Source: Sphaerosporella brunnea
Taxonomy: Eukaryota; Ascomycota; Pezizomycetes; Pezizales; Pyronemataceae
Assembly (NCBI GenBank): GCA_008704415.1
Contig: VXIS01000080.1
Span: forward strand, 1-64,000
DNA length: 64,000 nucleotides
Direction of reading: 5' to 3'
This document shows positions 1-11,915 of this stretch, in pieces. A model generated the notes under the pieces. That model had not been told where the DNA came from, made no database searches, and saw nothing but the letters and a program-made list of their open reading frames with translations. A program made the position numbers and the translations under genes. Position 1 is the stretch's first letter, and each line of letters starts with the position of its first letter.

Positions 1-59
1 CGTAATTAGAGTACATGTGTTCCGTGAATTAATGACATTGACAGTCCATCAGTCAGTCT

Positions 60-1773
60 GTGATTAGCAAAATTCTTAAACGATTTCTGGAGTATATGGC
101 TTGCCGCAACCTTGGGCAACAGCGTTACCGTGCAGTTCAATTTTCTCATCTACATGATGCCTTCTATTTTTGGCTGAAGACTGTTGAGAAGCGTACAACG
201 ATAACCGGCGCTATTTTGTGTGCAAAAGCGCGGGATATGTTTCCTCAGCTGTATCCTGAGCAGCAAATGCCAAAATTCTCAGATGGGTGGCTGGCTAGTT
301 GGAAGCATCAGTACGGCGTTAAAGAATTTAAACAACATGGGGAAGCAGCCAGCGCACCAATCGATGAAGCCGAAGAAGAAATGCAGAAAATACGACGTAT
401 TCTCTCTCACTACGAGCTGCGAGATATTTTCAATGCGGACGAGACAGGATATTACTATCGCATGCTGCCTGACCGAGGTCTTGCAACCGAACAGATGGCG
501 GGCAAAAAAAAAGACAAAGCCCGATTGATGGTTTTCGTGACAGCCAACGGCGACGGATTGGAGAGATATCCACTTTGGATTATCGGCTCGGCGGCTAGCC
601 CGCGCTGCTTTAAAGGTGTTGACGTGGATTTAGCTCATATGGGCTGTGTCTATAAGGCCAATAAACAGCGTGGATGCGGTCAGACATCCTGATTGAGTAT
701 CTTACGCACTTAAACCGCACGATGGCTGGACAAAATCGCAAAATAGCTTTATTGTTGTACAACTTTTGCGCCCACAAAGCTGCCGTTACTCAGCTTGGCG
801 GCGAGTCTGTCTTGCTCAACGTTCGTATAGTTTGGCTCTCAAAGAATACGACGTCTCACTACCAGCCAAACGATCAAGGAATTATTCAGACGTGGAAAGC
901 TCATGCTAGCTGTTGTAGTTTAATTGTTGTCTAACGGAAAGAAGAGAAAGAGAGAGCGCGACCCGGCATCCCACTCCAAGGTATGTACATAGACCCGGTC
1001 ATGTGATGACCTAACCCTTCAATGATTGCACCCAGTATCCTCCTACACTCGCAATCACTTCCTTGCCTGGCAGGTAAAACAGCTTGATAAACACGTAGTC
1101 TACAAACCCGTCCCAAAAGTTACTGTTTTGCAAGCTATTTGGTGGGCTGTTTCTGCTTGGAAAGAGGACATCAAGGACTCCACCATTTTTAATTGTTTTA
1201 TGAAAAGCACGGTTAAGGTGTATGAACCTACACATTGGATTGAGCGAGGGATTGAATGCTCTGGAATTGTTGAGGTTGCCTCTAAGCTTTTAACAAGCGA
1301 ACACAAAGAAGACGAACTTACTGAAGTTGAGGAAGAGGTGTTTAATTCATTGACCTACCTTCGACGACATGACTGGCAAATCCGCAACATGATGAGCATC
1401 AGCGAGTTTTTAAACCCAGTTGAGGAGCAAATTGAAGATTCCTTCAAAGACATTGAGGTTTGGCTCCTATCTATTGCTTTTTGCTTTGGTGCTGATAAAA
1501 TAAAAGGCCCACATTATCGCATCACATCAGGAAGCACCCTTGGTGGTGTCTGACAAGGATGATGAACCACTAGAGCCCAAAATCACACTGCGCGGAGCTT
1601 CAGAGGCTTTGGGGCGGGTATTATTGTTTGATCAGCAGCGGGACCCAAAGAAGCGGAATGCGAAAGTCACCAGCACTCTAAGGTGGTTAGACAAAGACCT
1701 ACATAGAGAGCACTTGATGCTTAGAGCAAATATGCCACAGACTCGGTTGGAGGATTTCTTTGAGCGCATGTAG
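60..1773 (+). pseudogene. Decayed pogo/Fot1-type (Tc1-mariner) transposase
   Basis: Three successive reading frames together resemble a fungal pogo/Fot1 DDE transposase. The first (to about 670) has a CENP-B-like DNA-binding region and the first catalytic block (FNADETGYYYRML). The second (about 674-905) holds the LLLYNFCAHK block and the SHYQPNDQGIIQTWKAH block. The third (about 1040-1773) has the C-terminal TVLQAIWWAVSAWKED region. The frame shifts near 665-675. About 140 bases with no transposase similarity lie at roughly 905-1040. In the second catalytic block the usual Asp before Asn (DN) reads Tyr-Asn, so one metal ligand is lost. No ATG is visible at the left, so the 5' end probably lies outside the window. 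I found no terminal repeats for it. Family placement is firm; exact borders are not. Confidence 0.8.
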
Positions 1774-2083
1774 AACCTTGACTTTGTATCTACAGAATGG
1801 AATGCCGAGGGCGTCGCTAGAGCTCTCGGTCGGGGATGCATCACTAGTCACTCGAATGCCAAGCCACGCCCTCTCTAAGAACAATCGCTGTATAAGAATA
1901 CACGACCCCCTGGGACCGGCGTAGTCTTTTAGACAACTTTGACTGTAGCCCATAAAACAATGATCCGGACACGCTGTTACCCTGCCTTCACTCCAACAAA
2001 AAATAATAAAAAAAAGACCACGCATGAGCGGTATATAAATTTTTTTATAACTCCACACTACTCGCCCAAAAAACTTGAGTATA

Positions 2084-2506
2084 CTCTGGAGGCCGAGCGC
2101 CAAGTTCGGGATTTTCTGATTGGCCTGCACAGCAAAAAACCGCGGAAATAAAAACTCAGCCGTCAAAATTCATCGTAAACTAGAAGCTGCCACTTGTAGT
2201 TAAATCCATGGCAAAAAACGCGATCCAGCACGTCCCAGAGGGGTAGCTGGGTGGGGGAGTGAGAGGCTGATGTGTGGCGTTGTGTGGCGACACTGGATAT
2301 TCAGCATTACCGTTTCAACTCTCTCAACATCACCACAGCTCAGCAAGCCGTCGAAGACGGGCTATAAAGCGTTTTTTGCGACGAATTTGACCACAAGTGG
2401 GAGCTTCCAATTTACGATGAATTTTGACAGCCGAGTTTTTATTTTTTCGGTTTTTTGTTGTGCGGGCCAATCAGAAAATCCCAAACTTGGCGCTCGGCCA
2501 CCAGAG
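2084..2506. mobile_element. TA-flanked MITE, family A, copy 1
   Basis: A 423-bp element with long inverted arms. The ends read CTCTGG...CCAGAG and are flanked by TA (2082-2083 and 2507-2508). Each arm of about 120-150 bases carries the same block: GCCGAGCGCCAAG, then a stretch ending GATTTTCTGATTGG, then an AAAACTC(A/G)GCCG segment. A second copy lies at 13256-13641. Long terminal inverted repeats, TA duplication and no transposase fit a non-autonomous Tc1/mariner-type element. Family naming is inference; the repeat structure is visible. Confidence 0.85.
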
Positions 2507-2508
2507 TA

Positions 2509-3025
2509 GAATCAAATGAAAGCTAAAAAGCTAGAGAGTAAAAAAACGTAGCTACAGGCAAGCTCGTGCGGGGATGATGTCTGCACGTACTTTTGGTGTG
2601 GTACCAGCCGGGTAACAGCTTGTCCGGATCATTGTTTTATGGGCGAGTACAGACCCAGCTCTGCGGAAAGCCGCGGTTGAAAACAGCCAGATTAACGCGG
2701 CACGGAATCAGGGGAACACCGCGACCCGATCCGATCCCAACCTCGGTGTTAACGAGACCCGCTGACGGAACGGACCAGAGACGTCCGGCCCCAGCCGAGC
2801 GAGCTTAACCGAGCCGGTAAGTGCAAGTGGGAAGGTTACATAGCTAGCGGAGCCGCAGAGCGGAATGTAGAGATGGAGGGATGGGGATGAGTGATGGAGA
2901 GATGGAGGAGAGATGGAGGATGGAGAGATAGAAAGCACACGGATTTGTTGACGACTGCCTTTAATTCTTATGTATAAACACATTTGCTAAAAGGTAACTA
3001 GTCACTTTCCTCAACCCTCAGCACC
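2509..3025. other. Intergenic DNA downstream of FBA1
   Basis: There is no supportable gene. A GA-rich low-complexity tract built on GATGGAGA units occupies about 2868-2937 and lies in the likely 3' flank of FBA1. Confidence 0.6.
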
Positions 3026-3599
3026 TTACAACTGGTTGGCGGTATTGAAGTCAATCAGAGCCTGCTTCAGGCGGGAGGCCATGGTCTTCTCTCCCTCGCG
3101 GACCCACACTCGAGGGCTAAAAAATGATCAGCATTATGATCGGGATCAGCTCGCTGGATTGCGGTGAACTTACTCGAAGTACTTCTTGTTGGGTTTGTCC
3201 TCGCCCTCGGGGTTTCCGACCTGGGTCATGACGTAGTCCTTCTTCTTCAACATGTAGTCACGGATACCCTCAAGGTAAGCGAACTGCAGGTCAGTGTCCA
3301 AGTTGACCTTTACGACACCGTTCTTGATGGCGATCCTGAACTCCTCCTTGGAGCTGCCAGAGCCACCGTGGAAGACGAGGAACAGAGGCTTGTCCTCCTT
3401 CGCGCCGATCTTTTCCTTGGTGTAGGCCTGGTGCTTGCCCAGGAGCTCGGGGTGCAGCTTGACGTTGCCGGGCTTGTACACTCCGTGGACGTTTCCAAAA
3501 CCAGCGGCGATCGAGAAGTAGGGGGAGATCTCAATGAGGGCCTTGTAGACGTCGTAGATGTCCTCGGGCTGAGTGTAGAGAGAGCTGTTGTCAACACCA

Positions 3600-3640
<41 letters not shown>

Positions 3641-4386
3641 CTCCTGGGGGGCTGTCAGCGTTCATTCTCGATGGAGACAACGTCGACGCTCACCATCTCG
3701 AGCCACTGCTTCATGGGAGCCATGCGCTTCAGATACTTCTTGGTGATAGCGATGTTCTCGTCCTTCTCCTCCTCGGAAAGGTCAATCATGTGGGAAGAGA
3801 ACAGAGGCTCGCCGTGCTGCCTGAAGTACTCCTCATCGGCGTCGAGCATGCCATCCAACCAGGGAAGCAGCTTCTTGGCGCAGTGGTCGGTGTGCATGAC
3901 AACCGGGATATCGTAGGCGGGGGCGATGCTGCGGATGTAGTTGGCAGCAGCGATGGCACCGTTGATGGAAGCGAACTGGCCTTCGTTGGAGACACCCTGG
4001 GTGGTCATGTCAACATCGATCTTCACAAATTGATCGGTAGGAGCACTCCGTACCTTTCCAGCGAAGTAGGCCGCACCTCCCTGAGAGACCTGCAGGATGA
4101 TGGGGGCCTTGGAGTCACGGGCACTCTCAAGGGCGGCAACTACGGTCGAGGAAGAGGTGACGTTCTAAGGCACACGGTTAGCGAGTGAGGACAATTGTGT
4201 TCGGCAGGCCGAACGTACGATGGCGGGAATGGCGAACTCATGGTCCCTGGCGTATTTGAAAAGCTGTTGAATCTCGTCAGCAAACGTTTCTGACGCATCC
4301 GGTGCTGCCATCGTGATTCTTACAGCCATGACATCGTCACCGACGATGACACCCTTCTTTCGGTTCAAAACTTCGAGGACGCCCAT
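3026..4386 (-). CDS. FBA1: Fructose-bisphosphate aldolase, class II
   Basis: This cytosolic glycolytic and gluconeogenic enzyme reversibly splits fructose 1,6-bisphosphate into glyceraldehyde-3-phosphate and dihydroxyacetone phosphate, using Zn2+. Six exons on the minus strand: 4386-4324, 4263-4219, 4164-4054, 3996-3694, 3643-3174, 3116-3026, giving 360 aa, the normal length. The zinc region HTDHCAKK is at residues 108-115, and the Gly-rich FHGGSGSS and VNLDTD phosphate/active-site motifs follow. The 60-nt and 57-nt introns (4323-4264, 4053-3997) are multiples of three without stops, so the frame stays open through them. They are recognised because removal restores the family spacing (GDDVMA-LFKYA and YFAGK-GVSNEG). 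The last exon ends FNTANQL. A TATA box lies upstream, as expected for a strongly expressed gene. Confidence 0.97.
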
Positions 4387-4700
4387 TTTATTATGTCTAC
4401 TGTAATAAACTTAGAGAGGACAAACGTCAGTCAATTTAATCACTCCCCATACAAATTGAGATTGAGGATGATGATGTCGGGGCGAGGCAGAGCTGCGGTT
4501 CGATAGAAGACCTCTCTTAGTCTACCCCGCAGTGGGTGGGGGGGGGGGGGATCAACGCAGCCCAAAGGCAGAACACTCACCAAGTGACGGGGGTAATCTG
4601 AGGGGGATGGTTGGGTAATGGATTCTGGAGGAAGGATAAGGCGTGCGGACGTTATATAGGGTGGAAAAGCAAATGGGAATGACGAAAGAGAGGGGGTAAG
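4387..4700 (-). promoter_or_regulatory. FBA1 5' leader and core promoter with TATA box
   Basis: On the minus strand a CTATATAA-type TATA box sits at 4652-4659, about 270 bases upstream of the FBA1 ATG. A likely 5'UTR intron runs from a GTGAGT donor at 4580 to a TTACAG acceptor at 4400. It contains a long C/G homopolymer near 4538-4550. Splicing here is predicted from signals only. Confidence 0.5.
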
Positions 4701-5946
4701 GCCGGTGGAGGCGGGCTCTGACCAAGCTAAAGTACGAAAGGTATTCTAAACACCCGCGTGGGGCTAGGGCCGGGCTTCATCGACAACTGAACTGACTTTC
4801 CACTTTGCATGTTACCATCAACGTTCCGTTGTCATGAGTTGCCGAAGGCGCCGGTTGTTCCCTACACCTCGGACAACATCACGGGATGTACGCACCAACC
4901 ACCACCACATCTGGCACATCATCGGCGAGATGCGCCGGAACAGCATCCCACTGTCCCTGGCTCTGCATGGAGCGACAATCGCGAAGCATGCCATGCCAAC
5001 CCACCACCACGGGTTCCGAAACATGTCGCTCTTCGGGATTTCGTTTCTCCTCCTACTAGGTAGTTGTGAACCCCCTCCCCCGCGCCCTGCCCCCGCCGCA
5101 CGAGGTGGATCTTCCTGGCTCTCCCGTCGCCGATACTGGACAGATTGCACTCCTCGCCGTGCTCGGAGGGAGCGAGATCCCCGAAGCCATAAACGATTGC
5201 TGTACGTAAAACGCAAAACGCTTATGCTACCTTTTTACGGTCTGCTTTTATCTCAATCCTTCGTGCTCAGATACAATGGTGTCAAACCTTTGGAAAAAAA
5301 AAAAAAAAAAAAAAAAAAAGCCGAAGCCGAAGCCGCGAAGTACCTCGATGCCCAGACCAGATGGTGGTGCGGTGTTCAAACCAGCATCGACAATCAGTGG
5401 GCCCTGCGCCGAAAATACAGTCTCGGCGTAGGAGCTCGACGCGGTCGGACTTTATACCCTAATTTTCCTCCTGACAACGTCGGTCACGTCAGAAGGACGT
5501 TTTGGCTCATGTGGTTCATGTCTATAACTGCTCTACTCGCATTCACCACTCTAAAATAAGGAATTAGCAACAACGATCTTGAAGTGTACATAATACAAAA
5601 TGACAGCGCGTTGTCTACGAATCATCCGGTTTAACACACGATCCCCTGAATTAGAAGGGATAGCAACCACTTCCCCTATCATCTCCCACCACCACCACCA
5701 TACTGACAGCAAACCGCCAACCACAATTCCATGCACCAAACGGATCCAAACATGGGAAACGAGCAAAAGGAATCAGCATACACAGTCACCCGCCACGCAA
5801 AATCAAAGTAATTCGCTGCCCAATCAGCGGTCTCTTTGCAAAATCGGAAGAAAAAAGACGACAAGAGGAATGCGGTGCCGAGAGGATATTAGAAATAGAA
5901 TTGCAGTTAGTCACGTGTAAATTGTCTATGGGAGGTGAAAAGTAGA
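4701..5946. other. Intergenic DNA between FBA1 and SLA1
   Basis: A plus-strand open frame (4834-5559) crosses an A26 homopolymer (5294-5319) and resembles no family, so it is not called. The region holds the distal FBA1 promoter and the SLA1 3' flank. I see no RNA gene. Confidence 0.5.
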
Positions 5947-8900
5947 CTAGAATCCGAAAGGATTGTCGGGGGCTTCTCGATGTCAGTGCAATGCTACTTC
6001 AAACGTGGGGTAGGGAACCACGCACTGGCTTTGGTCAGGTTCGCTCTGCCGGTTGGTTGCGGCGTCAACTTCTTTTGTACTCCAAACCTCACTGGCGGTG
6101 GTGGTCCGGTTGGCTGCGGCTGTAAAGGTGCCGCCGTGAGCTGAGGAATTAGCGGAGGGGGCAACCCTCGGTTGACACCGACTGCATTCGGCTGTGCACC
6201 GGTGAACATGGGGAACTGCGCCGGTGCTTGTTGGATTCCAGTCAACGGCGGCGGCACTCCGGGCATCTGCGGTTGCATCGGCGTCTGGAAGCCTAGCTGT
6301 GCGAAGCCTCCGTTGGCAAACTGTCCAGCCGGCATCCCGGTGTTCTGGTATGAAAGCTGCGGTACCATACCCCCTGTGCCTCCCATCATATTCGGAATCG
6401 ATCCCTGGGACTGCATTGTTACCATGCCGCCGTACTGCATGTGATTTGGAACCCCTGTAAAATTAGGTGCCATGGGCTGCGATTGACCCTGGGCAAACGT
6501 TTGCGGGGCTGAGAGTGGCCTTGCTGGTGGTGGAGGGGCAATCCCGAGATTTCCTGTGATAGCAGGCGCCATGGGCCTGGCTCTTCCAGCTGTGTATGTG
6601 GCAGCAGGTTGGCCCATTGGAGCTCCGGTGAAGGTCGACGCCATGATCGAAGGCACCTGGGAGGCGCTTGTGAAGACTGGTTGCGGTTGTTGGGCAGGCG
6701 GCTGATACATCGGCGTGGACGGGGGCACGAATGACAACGGCGGCGGAGTCTTGACGGTGGGCTGTAGTGGTGGGGTATCCAGCGATAACGCTGCGAGCTC
6801 ACCCAGCGCGCCCGTGGGTGGCAAGGGCGTAGGTTGGGCCACCGGTGGCGCCTGTTGCTGCGGCGGTTGAGCAGGTGCAGGAGCAGCTGGCGGGGGAGAA
6901 GGCTGAGGGGCAGTCTCGGCCTTGGTTGGTTTGGGTGCCCATGCATCATCGTCAAAACCGGATGACCCGGACTGCGGGGTCTGGGCTGGCTTTGGAGCAG
7001 GGTTGGTTTGTAGATTATTATCCTTCTGTGTTTGGAGAGCTTTAGCATCGACTGCTCCAGTCTGTACAGCTGGTGGTGGGCGAGTTCGAGATGCTTTCAG
7101 GTTGCCCTGCTCATCCGTGAACAAGCTTTTACCGTCACCATCAGTGCTGGACTTCTTCCTTATCCGGTCGTATCTTTCATCCAACTTCTTCATAATTCGC
7201 AAAATGTCGCCCTCCTTCACTCCCAATGCTCTCATACTGTCGGGAGTGAGGTACTCCAACGACGACTCATCCATTTCGTCTTTCTGGAAGCTTATGGCAT
7301 ACCGCTGACAGTTGTGCACTTCAACGCCACAGCTTAGGAAGAATTCGAACCAATCGTAATCGCTTTGCTTGGATGGTGCGAAGCCTGCGTTGGGTCGGCC
7401 GCCTGCTATTCGATCTACAACTATACCGGCTTGTTGGGTGGGCTGCTGTTTCCGTTGTTGCTTCATTATTTCCGACAAAGGTTTGTCCTCATCCAAAGAT
7501 ATCCCAGTCCTGTCCTCGACATACTTAAGGTCACTCATGGACATTTTTGACACGGGCACGGCAATCTTGACGCCGTTGACCTTGTGGAGATGAATTTTGC
7601 CATCTTTGCAACCGAGAAACTGCGCCTCGACTTTGAAAGAGCCGGTGCGATCTGTCCAAGTGCGAATTTGCGCGGCATCAGGCTCTGTCCCGTCTGTCAG
7701 CATGGTCATGCTCTTAGGTCTTTCGTTGATGTAACGCAAACGTGAAATCTGAGGCATACTCGACTTTGCCGGCGCAGACTTTCGACTCTGCGGGAGCCCC
7801 GCTAGGCTACTTCTCCTCTCCGGTACACTTGAGGTAGCCACATCACCGCCTCTACTGCTAGATTGAACGTGCTGTGATTTTCGTGCTTCCGATCGATTCG
7901 CCGGGGATTCCTTGATGCCCGCTCCCGGCAGTATGTTCTTCCTGCCCCTCTCAACGTAACTGCTGGGAAGCACTCCTTCGGCCCCGTTGACTTGACGACG
8001 AACGAGCCACCATTCGTCGTTGTTGGCATCGATGATCAAGACTTCGTCTCCTGCTGTCACCGACACCTCATCCTCGCCCTGTGCCACGAAATCGTAGAGG
8101 ACGGTTCCGATGTCGGTGTTCTTAGCCGAGTCTGCGCCCATCTTGGCAGCAGCCAAAACTTCGTCCAATCCCGAGGCCTTGCGGAGACCACGCAATTCAC
8201 CAAGGGCAGAAATGATTTCTTCCGCATTTTGCGTTGACCCAGCATGCAAATCTAGTGATCTACTCGGGTGCTTCAAGTCAAGGAACACATGCTTGCCCTC
8301 GTGATTGTACCCAGTCAGATTGTCAACTGTCCACTCCTCTTTTGGACGCGTGCTCTTGTCGGGCAAGAGGATAACGCGGTTGGGCCCAAGACCCAATATT
8401 GCCGCTCGTTTCTTCTTTGAGTCAACCTCCATGACCGCGTAGGTCCGAAATCCGGGTGGAATGGGAGGCGAAGACGAACGATGCTCGCCGTGGCTGTACG
8501 GGGGCTGGCCAGGCCTTCTAAGCGGGAGTCCCGGTCCGTCAGAGTCGTCCGAGTCATCGTACTGTGGAGACTTTGGCGACTTGCTGCCCCGATTTGGGGC
8601 GGGTCTTCCGTGATCCCGACTGTGTTCGCGATGATGATCATCACGGCTGTAGGTGGACTCTGGGCGGAATTGGGGGGTAGTTGGGGAGGGAGCGCTCGGC
8701 GCGTGAGCGGGAATCGCCCGGCGAGGTGCAGAAGCTTCAGCGGGAGTGCGTTCGGGCAAGGGCGGCGAAGCTGGAGCTTCATACCGGGAGGGTTCTGGGC
8801 GGTGGGCTACGACGGGACTCTCAGGAGAAGGGGGCGAAGTTGGCTCTTCCGCGAAGCCGACATGTTTCTTGACCGGGGCCGCAGCTGCGACAACTGGGGC

Positions 8901-9405
8901 GGCGGCCCGGGTTTCCGCCACACTGCTAGGACTTCCTTCCGCTTTCTCGATGTAATTGGCCGGAATGTATCCATACCGGCCGCCAAGTCCTCCCAAGGCC
9001 CAATCTGGGTCTGATACATCGTAGACTTCCAAAGAGTCATCCTCGTGAAAGGACAGCTCCTCCTCAGTCTGAGCGGTGTAGTCGTAGAGAGCTTTATAGG
9101 TAGCGGTCGGTTTTGCCTAAACACCAAAAACGCGGCATTCACACATTAGAAATCCGACAATGATACTATGCACAGCTCCGCAAGATGCAGCACGAGCATA
9201 CCTCCTTAACGTAGTTGTTAGGGATGAGTCCAACAGGTTCCTCGTCCTCTACAGAGTTGCCCTTTTTCTTTGCTTTCCACCAGTCATCGTCCGCAGGTTT
9301 CTCGAGTATGCATAGCAAGTCTCCCTCTTCAAAATTTATTTCATTGGAGTTTTGTGCCGTGTAGCCGTAGACTGCGGTATAAACTCCCAGGAAAGGGGAT
9401 GCCAT
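5947..9405 (-). CDS. SLA1: Actin cytoskeleton/endocytosis adaptor SLA1
   Basis: A cortical actin-patch adaptor linking cargo, clathrin and Pan1/Las17 in endocytosis. Three exons: 9405-9202, 9116-6026, 5972-5947 (1106 aa). SH3 domains lie near residues 5-68 and 70-130, with a third near 400-460 (LYDFVAQGEDEVSV). An SHD1 domain follows at about 545-600 and a SAM-like SHD2 near 645-710 (DYDWFEFFLSCGVEV). A Pro/Gln-rich tail with PQPTG-type repeats, the Pan1/End3-binding motif class, ends the protein. The open frame runs to a stop at 5994. A 53-nt intron (6025-5973) instead joins ...KA to TPDNPFGF-stop, restoring the NPF C-terminus typical of SLA1. The ATG at 9405 starts directly at the first SH3 (MASPFLGVYTAVYGY). 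Confidence 0.95.
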
Positions 9406-9946
9406 AATTGGCGACGCAGGCGAAGTTCAAAGTTGATTGAGTACGCGAAGCGACTGAGACGGAGCCCAACGGCGGGTGGTGGTGGTGGTGGTGGTGAGTG
9501 CAGTTCTTGCTGAACGGTGAAATGGATACCGAGCAGGCTGTGAGAGAGGAGGAGGTCTTCGACCCAGCTTTGTGATCACGGACCTGGGAAGGAAGGGTTG
9601 TAGCGCGATCTAACTGGAAGCGGTAGATGGAACTCGGAATGGCAACGCGATGAGTGGCGCAGGTGAGGATTTGGGGGAGGCGGGGGCAGCAAATGTAAAA
9701 CGCACTGGTTTGCTGAGAGGCCACGGGAAAGACGGTTTGTGATTTCTATTTATTTTTCCCATTCTAAGCACTCGCGGCCGACCAGTGGTGACATGTAGAG
9801 TACCGTAAAAACTCGGATAAAGATACCCCCCATTTTGGGAATAGTGCCATTTTCGGGCGCGCTTAACCGTAAGAGCGCTAGCGCGGCTTGGCACGTCAAC
9901 GTCACACCATTGCTGCTGGGAGGCTGGGATGGTTGGGGACTGTGTA
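9406..9946. other. SLA1 upstream region with GGT repeat and a stray TIR-like end
   Basis: A (GGT)n microsatellite lies at 9475-9495 in the likely SLA1 leader. At 9801-9816 the motif TACCGTAAAAACTCGG matches the outer end, in inverse orientation, of the MITE fragment at 20313-20424. This suggests a remnant terminal repeat. No gene is seen. Confidence 0.45.
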
Positions 9947-10157
9947 CTATCGCGTGGCCCCCAATGTCGTTTTCTCCCCAGTGTCGCGCTGAAAAGTACG
10001 CTGGCTGGCTGAGAAATACGCGGGCAGCTTTGGCGGGGACCTCGCGTAGCAACCACCACTCAGAAACGTTGCCCGTTGCCATGCGTATTTCTGAGCCAGC
10101 CGGCGTACTTTTCAGCGCGACATTGGGGAAAAAACGACATTGGGGGCCACGCGATAG
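9947..10157. mobile_element. Foldback/MITE element with 75-bp arms
   Basis: Arms 9947-10021 and 10083-10157 are inverted repeats of 75 bases with four mismatches, around a 61-base centre. TA dinucleotides flank both ends (9945-9946, 10158-10159). The outer ends read CTATCGCGTGGCCCCCAATG. It has no coding capacity. The structure fits a TA-targeting non-autonomous DNA transposon. Confidence 0.8.
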
Positions 10158-10159
10158 TA

Positions 10160-11915
10160 GCTCGCGACATTCATTTTGATTACTAAGCGACCCGGGCTGC
10201 CCCTAGCGACGCCGCTGAAGCCTGAAAACACGTTCCTGAAGCACCCAAAACACACCCAAATTGCGACTCCACAGCTCTGAATCCGACTTTTTGTGGTATG
10301 TAATGCCGGATCTTTAATTTTGGAGGGCTACATAGATGCTATCTTTTTATCCTAAGTTTCACTGCGAGCTCAACTTTGTTGGGCGGTGTTGGTGTGCAGC
10401 CAGGCACTATGTAGGTAGCTGTCCAAACACCACCATCCCCACACATCACCGCGCTGGCAGGCAGCAGCGCTCATAGCAAGTCGTTTTCTTGTAGCTTCTT
10501 CAGTTTTCATCCGATGGACCTGGTGCTGCGCACGCCTCTGGAAGCTGCCGAGGACAAGACAAATGACGTTGATGATAGCCGTGATGTCATGTTGAGCGTC
10601 CCCGCGGGCAGCCAACGAATACCAAAACTCTCCGGACCACCATGGCGTCAAACGGATGACGCCCGCGCAACTTCAGGCTGGAAATCTCACGATAGTTGTG
10701 GGGACATCATAATCGAGAAGGCAAGAAATGGAATGAGCTCTACAGCTGCGGCGGTTAGAGTACAGGTCATGGCGAGGGCAGAGTTGCCTCTCAGGATCGA
10801 AAAGTAGGATTTGGATTTGTATGGTGGACCCGCGGGCGGGACCGCGCGGACACTGCGCAACTCGCCCAGCGTCTTCACGGTGCGAGCTCATCGTAATTTT
10901 GACCTCGATCACCCCATCCCGATAGCCATCGAAACGCATATCGGAAAGCGTGCTGACAATGTTCTGCAACTCCATTGTTTTGTCGTGCCCAAGCAGTTTC
11001 AGCATAAAACACAGCCCTACAGTGGTGTCTGTTCACTTACTGAATGGCGCTGAGGCGTTTGTTCACGGCATGTCATTCGACTTGAAGTAGTGGTCTAAGA
11101 AGATGATATACAATTTTTTCGTACGGTACAATTTCAGTTAAATACGTAAAGTTACCCAAGATTACGTCAAACTATAGCAAAGCCATAGCAAAGCTAAAGA
11201 AAACGAGTGATCCGCATTTAAAAATGTCACGAGAAAGCTATTTTTTGAGTCTTTTTTGAGCGGTATTAGATCGCGGTATTTTTGGGCGAAACCTTAGAAA
11301 TCTTACAGTCACGAACGTATAACCTACGCAAGCGAGGCGAAAGATTCGATCCCTAACTTGAAGCGCTTGCCGTCGGTGCTGGCTTAGTAAGCACTAACCG
11401 ATCACGCGTTGCACAGCTCCCACGTCCTATCGATATCGCTCTGACAAACCCCGCTGCCACCCACTGGTCCGTTCTGGCCAGGCCTTTTAAACATCTAAAC
11501 ATATACATGCATGGCCCTGATGTGCGCCCTTCGAGATGCAGAACAAATGCCTCCAATCATATGGAACGTGTCTGCATCTTGCTCTCGAGTATCTACTCTA
11601 CTCGACTTCTTAGCAGACACGACGGATTGCCCCGTTGTTGCCGTGTGCTCTTCCCCACACCCGCCACCTGCAGGAGATATCGACTGCATACTTGGTACCT
11701 AAGTTCCATCCGTCCGTTCCACTTCCCCGTGTCTCCTCTGCCACTCTGCATCCAGTGCACCCAGGCACAGCCAACCGGCGGCTTCCCTAGCTCGAGTGGT
11801 CTCCTACATAAACCGGACAGCGGACCACCCTCACCAACCTGAAACTCGATTCGCAACATCACAGACCCAACATCTCAGCATTCATACCACACACTCAACT
11901 ACACACTCGCACAAC
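10160..11915. other. Intergenic DNA with an unresolved coding-like stretch
   Basis: Minus-strand frames at 11005-10880 (ELQNIVSTLSDMRFDGYRDG), 10878-10690 (a hydrophobic segment around AVELIPFLAFSIMMS) and 10625-10500 (DITAIINVICLVLGSF) look more protein-like than their surroundings. They could be exons of a small membrane protein or a gene relic. I could not join them convincingly or recognise a family. The rest, including the CT-rich promoter of the next gene (about 11600-11915), shows nothing definite. Confidence 0.3.

Noticed and set aside
4834..5559. 241-codon plus-strand frame between FBA1 and SLA1
   Set aside because: It crosses an A26 homopolymer coding polylysine, has biased composition and resembles no family.
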